A DNA stretch of 5,271 bases from Oscillospiraceae bacterium (GTDB taxonomy: Bacteria; Bacillota; Clostridia; Oscillospirales; Oscillospiraceae): NCBI GenBank assembly GCA_017539635.1, contig JAFYCQ010000142.1, positions 1-5,271 on the forward strand, given 5' to 3'. The position numbers and the translations under genes were made by a program. The notes beneath the pieces are model-generated. The model ran no database searches. It was not told where the DNA came from and saw only the letters and a program-made list of their open reading frames with translations. The stretch's first letter is position 1; every line of letters begins with the position of its first letter. Shown here one piece after another: positions 1 to 5,271 of this stretch.

Positions 1-1
1 C

Positions 2-2056
2 GGCTCATTCTCCTTCACGGTGTGCGGTGCGCTGCCGGAAACGGCCTGGCAGCACGTTCTTGCAAACGGGCGTATGGGATTTCTCACGACCGACGCCGGG
101 ACGGGCTTTATGTGGTACGAAAATGCCCGGGAGGGGAGAATAAGCCCCTGGGAAAACGACCATCTGAAAACATGCGGGGCGGAGGATATCCGTGTCGCGG
201 CAAACGGCAGGACAGCCTCGCTTTTTGCCCGGGAGGACGGCTTTTTATGCCGGGTGACCTACGGCTTCGGCTGGGCTTCCTGGGAGAAGGACTTCGGAGT
301 TTTCAGGACGAAGCTTCTGGCCTTCGTGCCCCCGGAAAAGGACGTCCGGGTGTTGAAAATCGAGGCTGAGGGGGACCTGACCGGGGCAAGGCTTGTTTAT
401 TCTTTGCGCCTCGCCCTGGGGAACGGGGAAGCGTCGCCGCTGATCATTCGGCGGGAGGGAAAACGTGTCGTTGCCGAAAACCCCTGCCGCCGGGAATTTC
501 CCGCGCCCTTTGTTACTGAGACCGGGGAGGATTTTGAGATGCTGTCCCGGGAGGGCGGGGAAGAGTTTATACGCCTTTCCCTGCCGCCAAAAAACCAGAC
601 CGTACTTTCCGGCACAGGCTTTGAGGCTTTTGACGCTGACGGGGCCTTTGAGGAGACCGTTTCATACTGGAAGCGGATAACCGGGGCGGTGCGGATAAAA
701 ACGCCGGAAAGCAAACTGGACGACTATATTAACGGCTGGGGGATCTACTAGACTTACACCTGCCGGTATCTCGGCAGGGCCAGCCTCTACCAGTCCGGAG
801 GGGCCTGGGGTTTCCGGGATCAGCTGCAGGACGTTTCCTCCCTCTGCCCCTTTATGCCGGAGGTGTGCCGGGAGCATCTTTTAAGGGCCGCCTCCGCCCA
901 GTATGAGGAGGGTGACGTGCTGCACTGGTGGCACGCAAATCCCGGCGGGAAAAAGGGGGTAAGGACCAGAGTGTCCGACGATCTTCTGTGGCTGCCCTGG
1001 GCCATGTGCCGGTATCTGGAGGTCACGGGGGACTACGGCGTTCTCTCTGAAGAAGTACCATTTCTCAAATCGCCGACGCTGTCTCCGAATGAGCGGGACA
1101 GATATGAGGAGGCGGAAACGGGAGAGACCGGGACGCTTCTGGAACACGCCTTAAGAGCCTGCCGCCTTGCCGTTATCAGAGGGCGGGGAGAGCACGGCCT
1201 GTGCCTCATGGGCACGGGGGACTGGAACGACGGCTTTTCAGCCGTGGGCGAAAAGGGAAAGGGCGAGAGCGTCTGGCTCACCTGGTTTTTGAGTATCGTA
1301 CTGCGGAAAATGGCGGAGGTCCTGCGAAAAACAGGAGACATTGCCCTGGCAGAGGAATTTTCCTCGGAGGCAGACGGGCTTGTTTTTGCCGGTGAGAGCG
1401 CCTTTGACCACGACAGGTTCCTCCGGGGCTTTTTTGACAGCGGAAAGGCTCTGGGGGCCGAAAAGAACCGGGAGTGCAAAATAGACTCCGTGGCCCAGAG
1501 CTTTGCCGCCTTCGCCGGGGCGGACGCGAAAAAGACGAAAACCGCCCTTATGACCGCCCTCAGGGAGCTTTACCGGGACAACGTGACGGAGCTTTTCGAC
1601 CCGCCCTTCGACGGGGCCGGGGAGAGCCCCGGGTATATCTCGGACTACGCCCCGGGTTTTCGGGAAAACGGCGGGCAGTACACCCATGCCGCAGCGTGGC
1701 TTTCCATGGCGCTTTTCCGCGTGGGGGAGGCGGGGGCAGGATTTGACGTGCTGCGCTCCTGCCTGCCGGGAGGCCGGGATGAGAGCGTTTACAAGACTGA
1801 GCCCTACGCCGCCGCGGCGGACGTTTACACCGGTGAAGGCGTTTTCGGCCGGGGCGGCTGGACCTGGTACACCGGGTCGGCGGGGTGGATAATCAGAACG
1901 GCTTTGGAGGAGATGCTGGGCATCCGCATGGAAAACGGAGATCTCACCGTAAGGCCCAGCCTGCCCCATGGCTGGGAGGGATATGAGGCGGAATATATGG
2001 GTTACAGGATCAAGGTTTCAATAATCGGGGAAATCGGCGAGTTTACAAATAATTAA
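2..2056 (+). pseudogene. GH94 beta-1,2-glucan phosphorylase-like gene, 5'-truncated and interrupted by an in-frame TAG
   Basis: The frame is open from the left edge, so the true start lies outside. It gives 249 codons, a TAG at 749-751, then 434 codons to TAA at 2054-2056, all in one frame. The first part resembles the GH94 N-terminal beta-sandwich (NGRMGF, then ENAREGRISPWEND). After the TAG come (alpha/alpha)6-barrel motifs: [15 protein letters not shown] ending at 832, [28 protein letters not shown] with the presumed general-acid Asp at 1220-1222, RENGGQYTH at 1661-1687 (phosphate-site region) and [14 protein letters not shown] at 1847-1888. The motifs fit 1,2-beta-oligoglucan phosphorylase or the C-terminal module of NdvB-type cyclic beta-1,2-glucan synthase better than cellobiose phosphorylase. 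The expected reaction is phosphorolysis of beta-1,2-glucooligosaccharides, releasing glucose 1-phosphate. The missing N-terminus prevents a choice between a standalone enzyme and a large synthase. The first ATG after the TAG (854) has no ribosome binding site and lies beyond conserved barrel motifs, so I treat both halves as one gene. Family assignment is firm; substrate is inferred. Confidence 0.82.
749..751 (+). other. In-frame amber codon inside the GH94 gene
   Basis: The frame reads [18 protein letters not shown]. Relatives of this subfamily have a pattern like W-x-x-Y-Q-T-x-x-C-R here, so the TAG sits at a glutamine position and differs from CAG by one base. Homology continues on both sides without frame change, so this is a point event and not an indel. 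It may be a real nonsense mutation, a base-call or assembly error, or a TAG decoded as Gln by a suppressor tRNA. The window cannot separate these. Confidence 0.85.
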
Positions 2057-2057
2057 T

Positions 2058-2086
2058 TTTAAAAAACAGGATTTATGTAGTATAAT
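2058..2086 (+). promoter_or_regulatory. Sigma-A-type promoter for the ymfF-ymfH-lgt group
   Basis: A perfect -10 hexamer TATAAT at 2081-2086 is preceded, after a 17-base spacer, by TTTAAA at 2058-2063, which matches 4 of 6 bases of TTGACA. It lies in the only AT-rich gap of the window, directly after the GH94 stop. Transcription would start near 2093, leaving a 5' leader of about 40 bases before the ymfF-like start. The -10 and spacing are convincing; the -35 is moderate. Confidence 0.68.
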
Positions 2087-2121
2087 AAATAAACAATGAT
2101 TAACAAAAAAGACTACCGGTC

Positions 2122-2126
2122 AGGAG
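2122..2126 (+). promoter_or_regulatory. Ribosome binding site deciding the ymfF start
   Basis: AGGAG lies 9 bases before ATG 2136. The in-frame TTG at 2130 would be only 3 bases from it, too close, so ATG 2136 is the better start. Confidence 0.8.
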
Positions 2127-2135
2127 AATTTGCAG

Positions 2136-3422
2136 ATGCAGCCTGTTTTCAGAAAAGAGATAATGCCGAGGGTTTACCTCACCTGGGTGCCGGCGGAAAA
2201 GTTCAAATCCGGAATATACACCGTAAACCTCGTCACCCCGTTGAATAAAAGCGAGGCGGCACTAAATGCCGTCCTGCCAAAAATACTGCGCCGGGGCACC
2301 TCGGGCGCACCCACTATGGATGCCATAGCCGCCCGGCTGGACATGCTCTACGGGGCTAAAATAGAGCCCACCGTAAGGAAGATCGGGGAACGGCAGATAG
2401 TGGGCCTGGCGGCGTTTTTCGCCGACGACGCCTTCGTGCCGGAAAAGATTTTGGAGGACGTCATAGCCCTCACCGGGGAAATGCTCATTTCCCCGGCAAC
2501 AGCCGGCGGGAGACTCAAAGCGGAGTATGTTGAGGGGGAGCGGGAAAAGCTTTCCGAGGAGATCCGCTCCATCGTAAACGACAGGCGGAGATACGCCGAC
2601 ATGCGTCTCATAGAGCTCATGTGCCAGGGAGAAGCCTACGCCGTCCCCTCTCTGGGACATCTTAACGACGTGGAGAAGATAACCGTTTACACCGCCACGA
2701 AGAGATACCGGGAGATACTCCCCGAGGCCGACGTGGAGGTATTCTACTGCGGCAGCGCCTCGTTGGAGCGGGTGGAAATGGCTGCTGTCGAGTCCCTTGC
2801 AGCGCTGCCGCGGGGCGCCGGGGGAGCCCTGCCGGAAAACCTGGTGCTTACGGAGCCCAAGGGAAAGGATGTCAGGGAGTTTACCGAGACTCTGGAGGTC
2901 GCCCAGGGGAAGCTTTCCATGGGCTACCGGCTGGGGGATGCCATGAAAAGCCCCAATTACGCCGCGCTGGCCGTGATGAACGGCGTTTTCGGCGGCTGCG
3001 TCACCTCCAAGCTCTTCCGGAACGTCCGGGAGAAGCTGTCCCTCTGCTATTACGCGGGCTCCAGAATAGACAAGCACAAGGGGATCATGCTGGTGTCCTC
3101 CGGCATCGACCCGGCAAATTACGAAAAGGCCGTCTCCGCAATTACCGGGCAGCTTGAGGCTGTCAAAGCAGGAGACTTTACGGAGGCTGAGCTGGAAAGC
3201 GCCAAGAAAGAGCTTATAAACGCCTACAGGAGCGGCGGCGACAGCCTCTACGCCCTGGAGGGGTGGTATCTGGACTGCACCCAGACGGGCGTTGAGCGCA
3301 GCCAGGAGGACATGGCGGCGCTGGTCTCCATAGTCACGAAGGAGGATGTGCTTAAAGCCGCCTCCGGCATAAAGGCAGACGCCGTTTATTTTCTGAAGGG
3401 AGGCGAGGACAGTGAGGCTTAA
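2136..3422 (+). CDS. ymfF: M16 family peptidase-like protein without zinc motif, YmfF type
   Basis: This 428-residue protein matches the YmfF-type M16 subfamily, also catalogued as YfmF, 'EF-P 5-aminopentanol modification-associated'. Seen: an N-terminal half with the M16 fold pattern (residues about 25-200, e.g. RLDMLYGAKIEP at 67-78) but no HxxEH where the zinc motif should be; the region around residues 42-55 reads NAVLPKILRRGT. The C-terminal half holds FGGCVTSKLFRNVREKLSLCYY (285-306 as two pieces: FGGCVTSKLF, then RNVREKLSLCYY), carrying the Arg/Tyr substrate-binding signature of M16 proteins. There is no signal peptide or membrane segment, so a cytoplasmic location is likely. By analogy with two-subunit bacterial M16B peptidases, this is the non-catalytic partner supplying the R/Y pair to the downstream protein. 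It has its own promoter and ribosome binding site, and its last codons overlap the next gene. The EF-P link rests on neighbourhood in Bacillus (ymfI adjacent), and no EF-P gene is visible here. The biochemical role is unproven. Confidence 0.87.
   Translation: MQPVFRKEIMPRVYLTWVPAEKFKSGIYTVNLVTPLNKSEAALNAVLPKILRRGTSGAPTMDAIAARLDMLYGAKIEPTVRKIGERQIVGLAAFFADDAFVPEKILEDVIALTGEMLISPATAGGRLKAEYVEGEREKLSEEIRSIVNDRRRYADMRLIELMCQGEAYAVPSLGHLNDVEKITVYTATKRYREILPEADVEVFYCGSASLERVEMAAVESLAALPRGAGGALPENLVLTEPKGKDVREFTETLEVAQGKLSMGYRLGDAMKSPNYAALAVMNGVFGGCVTSKLFRNVREKLSLCYYAGSRIDKHKGIMLVSSGIDPANYEKAVSAITGQLEAVKAGDFTEAELESAKKELINAYRSGGDSLYALEGWYLDCTQTGVERSQEDMAALVSIVTKEDVLKAASGIKADAVYFLKGGEDSEA
3396..3403 (+). 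promoter_or_regulatory. Ribosome binding site for the GTG start of ymfH
   Basis: AAGGGAGG, inside the 3' end of the ymfF-like gene, lies 8 bases before GTG 3412. It supports this non-ATG start and the 11-base gene overlap. Confidence 0.78.
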
Positions 3423-4677
3423 GGAGTACCCGGCCATTGGGGAAAAGGTCTTTACCGAGACGCTGAATAACGGCCTTACGGTCATCGTCGTTCCCAAGAC
3501 AGGCTTCAAAAAGACCTTCGCCCTTTTCGCCACGGACTACGGCGGGGCGGACAGGAGATTCAGGCTCGAGGGCGTCTGGCGCGACACCCCGGCGGGAGTA
3601 GCGCATTTTCTGGAGCACAAGATGTTCGACATGAAGGACGGGCGGGACGCTCTCAGCGTCCTCTCGGAAAACGGCGCCTCTCCCAACGCCTTTACCTCCT
3701 CGGATATGACCGCCTACCATTTTTCCAGCACCGGCGGTTTTCAGGAAAATCTTGAAACGCTTTTGAAATTTGTCTCCATACCGTATTTTACTGAGCAGAG
3801 CGTTCAGAAGGAGCAGGGGATAATCGGCCAGGAGATAAGGATGACCGAGGACGACCCCGGCAGCGTACAGTATTACGGCCTTATGAAGCTCCTTTACAGG
3901 GACAACCCCATAAGAGACAGCGTGGCCGGAACGGTGGAGAGCATTGCCGAGATAACCACCGATACCCTTTACGACTGCCACAAGGTGTTTTATAACCCCT
4001 CCAACATGGCGCTGTGCGTAGCGGGGGACGTGGACGCCGAAAAGGTGGCGAAAACGGCGGAAGAGCTGCTGCCTGCTGCCTACGGGGAAAAGCCCGTAAA
4101 GGATCACGGAAACGACAATGGCCCTGCACCCTTTGAAAAACGGAGCACCGTAAAAATGGAGGTGGGCATGCCCGTATTCATGGCCGGGGCGAGAGCGAAA
4201 AAGGCCCGGGGGCAGGCGCTTCTGCGCCAGAGCGTTGTGGGAGATTTGGCTCTCAAGGTGCTCATGGGCACGTCTTCGCCCCTGTATGTCTCCCTTTATG
4301 AAAAGGGTCTGATAAATTCCGGCTTTTTCGCGGAAATGGACGCCGCTGCCGGTGTCTCCCACACCCTTTTCGGAGGAGAGAGCGCCTCTCCCGAGGCGGT
4401 TTTCGACGAGATAAGCCGGGAGCTTGAGAAAGCGGCATCATCGGGCTGCGACGAAAAGCTCCTTGAACGGGTAAAAAGGGCGGCCCTGGGCGAGAACCTC
4501 CGCGGCCTGGATTCTCCGGAGTCCGTCTGCGTCGGCATGGCGAGAGGGTGCTTTAACGGCTACGACGCTCTCTCCGAGATACCGGTCCTGCGCTCCGTGA
4601 CGGCAGAGGACGTGAACGACTTTATAAGAGAAAACCTGCGCCCTGAAAATCTGGCGCTGCATATCATTGAAAAGTGA
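3412..4677 (+). CDS. ymfH: M16 family zinc metallopeptidase, YmfH type
   Basis: This 421-residue protein begins at GTG, 11 bases before the end of the preceding gene, a layout typical of translational coupling. It carries the inverted zinc motif of M16 peptidases, HFLEH at residues 65-69: His65 and His69 as ligands and Glu68 as the catalytic base. The likely third ligand is Glu141 in GIIGQEIRMTEDDP, followed by the family-typical FYNPSNMALCVAGDVD (193-208). Two M16 halves are present: an active N-terminal domain (about 15-205) and an inactive-type C-terminal domain. The C-terminal half reads SSPLYVSLYEKGLINSGF (288-305) where the partner has its R/Y signature; that pair is missing here. The two proteins therefore complement each other, and I infer a heterodimeric cytoplasmic peptidase. 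Length and motifs fit YmfH, also catalogued as YfmH and named as EF-P modification-associated. Family is secure. The substrate is unknown; lgt follows 12 bases downstream, which suggests an envelope or lipoprotein context but does not prove it. Confidence 0.9.
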   Translation: MRLKEYPAIGEKVFTETLNNGLTVIVVPKTGFKKTFALFATDYGGADRRFRLEGVWRDTPAGVAHFLEHKMFDMKDGRDALSVLSENGASPNAFTSSDMTAYHFSSTGGFQENLETLLKFVSIPYFTEQSVQKEQGIIGQEIRMTEDDPGSVQYYGLMKLLYRDNPIRDSVAGTVESIAEITTDTLYDCHKVFYNPSNMALCVAGDVDAEKVAKTAEELLPAAYGEKPVKDHGNDNGPAPFEKRSTVKMEVGMPVFMAGARAKKARGQALLRQSVVGDLALKVLMGTSSPLYVSLYEKGLINSGFFAEMDAAAGVSHTLFGGESASPEAVFDEISRELEKAASSGCDEKLLERVKRAALGENLRGLDSPESVCVGMARGCFNGYDALSEIPVLRSVTAEDVNDFIRENLRPENLALHIIEK

Positions 4678-4684
4678 GGGGGAG
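4678..4684 (+). promoter_or_regulatory. Ribosome binding site for lgt
   Basis: GGGGGAG directly follows the ymfH stop, with GGAG ending 5 bases before ATG 4690. The ymfH TGA is in the same frame as lgt, so the start cannot lie further upstream. Confidence 0.7.
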
Positions 4685-4689
4685 ACGAG

Positions 4690-5271
4690 ATGTCCGACAC
4701 TGCCATCACCTTCCCCATATTGGGGGACGGATTCGTACTCAATCCCCAGCGGTATCTTGAGATTTTCGGCTTTAAAATCTACTGGTACGGGCTTATAATA
4801 GCCTTGGGCTTCATCGTGGCCGCCCTGTACCTTCTGAAAAGGAGAAAGGTCTTCGGCCTTGAAGAGGATGACATTTACACAATGATAATCTTCGCCGTCC
4901 CTCTGGGCATCATAGGGGCGAGGCTGTACTACATCGTTTTCAACTTTGACAGCTTCCGGGCAGACACCTTCGGGGAGTTTATCAAAAACTGCCTGAACGT
5001 GCGGAACGGAGGCCTGGCGATCTACGGCGGCGTCATATTCGGTATAATCGGACTCATTCTGAGCGCGAAGGTAAGAAAGGTCAAGATCGGCACCGCCCTG
5101 GACGTGGGCGCCTTCGGAGTCATAATCGGGCAGATATTCGGCCGGTGGGGCAACTTTATAAACCGTGAGGCCTACGGCATTTCCGCCAACGTGGACAGCT
5201 TTTTCCTGCGCATGGGGCTGACGACGCCCGACGGGGTGACCACTTACGTGCACCCGACGTTCCTGTATGAG
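4690..5271 (+). CDS. lgt: Prolipoprotein diacylglyceryl transferase (Lgt), 3'-truncated
   Basis: The first 194 codons are present; the window ends inside the gene. Lgt is an integral membrane enzyme that transfers the diacylglyceryl group of phosphatidylglycerol to the lipobox cysteine of prelipoproteins, the first step of lipoprotein maturation. Seen: hydrophobic segments at about residues 34-49, 64-84, 109-126 and 136-150; WYG at 32-34, whose Tyr33 corresponds to the conserved Tyr26 of E. coli Lgt; and the signature GRWGNFINREAYG at 151-163, where Arg152, Asn155 and Glu160 match E. coli Arg143, Asn146 and Glu151. The HPTFLYE motif (188-194) ends at the edge. In the GG-x-x-x-H-GG motif that contains the essential His103 of E. 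coli, this protein has NGGLAIYGG with Tyr112, a variant I recall from other Firmicutes. The first residues lack a cleavable signal peptide, as expected. The start is fixed by the preceding TGA and a good ribosome binding site. It is probably co-transcribed with the two M16 genes. Confidence 0.95.
   Translation, partial: MSDTAITFPILGDGFVLNPQRYLEIFGFKIYWYGLIIALGFIVAALYLLKRRKVFGLEEDDIYTMIIFAVPLGIIGARLYYIVFNFDSFRADTFGEFIKNCLNVRNGGLAIYGGVIFGIIGLILSAKVRKVKIGTALDVGAFGVIIGQIFGRWGNFINREAYGISANVDSFFLRMGLTTPDGVTTYVHPTFLYE

Noticed and set aside
1238..1969. 243-codon antisense open frame opposite the GH94 gene
   Set aside because: Opposite conserved catalytic motifs; no independent coding evidence.
854..2056. 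Separate gene starting at ATG 854
   Set aside because: No ribosome binding site precedes it, and the conserved barrel motifs before it ([12 protein letters not shown]) are in the same frame. It is the 3' part of the interrupted GH94 gene.
2057..2135. Riboswitch or attenuator in the gap before ymfF
   Set aside because: The predicted leader is only about 40 bases, and I see no stable stem-loop or known aptamer pattern.
2130..2138. TTG 2130 as the ymfF start
   Set aside because: Only 3 bases from the AGGAG; ATG 2136 has a normal 9-base spacing.
2096..2248. Short ORF from ATG 2096 as a leader peptide upstream of ymfF
   Set aside because: It would start about 3 bases after the predicted transcript start with no ribosome binding site, and most of it overlaps ymfF in another frame. 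No regulatory run of codons or attenuator hairpin is seen.
2262..3533. 423-codon antisense open frame opposite ymfF
   Set aside because: Shadow of the GC-rich codon pattern: no recognisable domain and no ribosome binding site seen, and it lies opposite a clear M16 gene.
3352..4362. 336-codon antisense open frame opposite ymfH
   Set aside because: Same reason: the sense strand encodes a motif-complete M16 peptidase and the antisense translation resembles no family.
4438..5253. 271-codon antisense open frame opposite the end of ymfH and lgt
   Set aside because: It spans two genuine sense genes and their junction; the translation is low-complexity-like with no domain.

Overview
The window is GC-rich coding DNA, all on the + strand, with one AT-rich gap of about 80 bases. 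The gene content points to a Gram-positive, clostridia-like anaerobe: a paired YmfF/YmfH-type M16 peptidase cassette, a Firmicutes-style Lgt, strong AGGAG/GGGAGG ribosome binding sites, and ATA and AGG/AGA codons used freely alongside GC-rich codons. This placement is an inference from family resemblance; no rRNA or other taxonomic marker is present.

Left part (1-2056): the C-terminal two thirds of a glycoside hydrolase family 94 phosphorylase. It is of the 1,2-beta-oligoglucan phosphorylase / cyclic beta-1,2-glucan synthase C-terminal type and is cut by the left edge. The reading frame is intact and well conserved except for a single in-frame TAG at 749-751, where relatives carry a glutamine. 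As it stands the gene is interrupted. This is the most unusual feature of the window.

Middle gap (2057-2135): no hairpin terminator is visible. There is a sigma-A-like promoter with a perfect TATAAT, followed by a good ribosome binding site.

Right part (2136-5271): a compact, apparently co-transcribed group of ymfF-like (M16, no zinc motif), ymfH-like (M16 with HFLEH zinc motif, overlapping the previous stop by 11 bases) and lgt (prolipoprotein diacylglyceryl transferase, 12 bases further on and cut by the right edge). The two M16 proteins have complementary active-site parts, as expected of a heterodimeric peptidase. Lgt attaches the lipid to lipoprotein precursors in the membrane. The co-transcription ties the peptidase pair to a cell-envelope function, but its substrate cannot be read from the sequence.

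I see no mobile element, CRISPR array, RNA gene or clearly novel multi-gene system.
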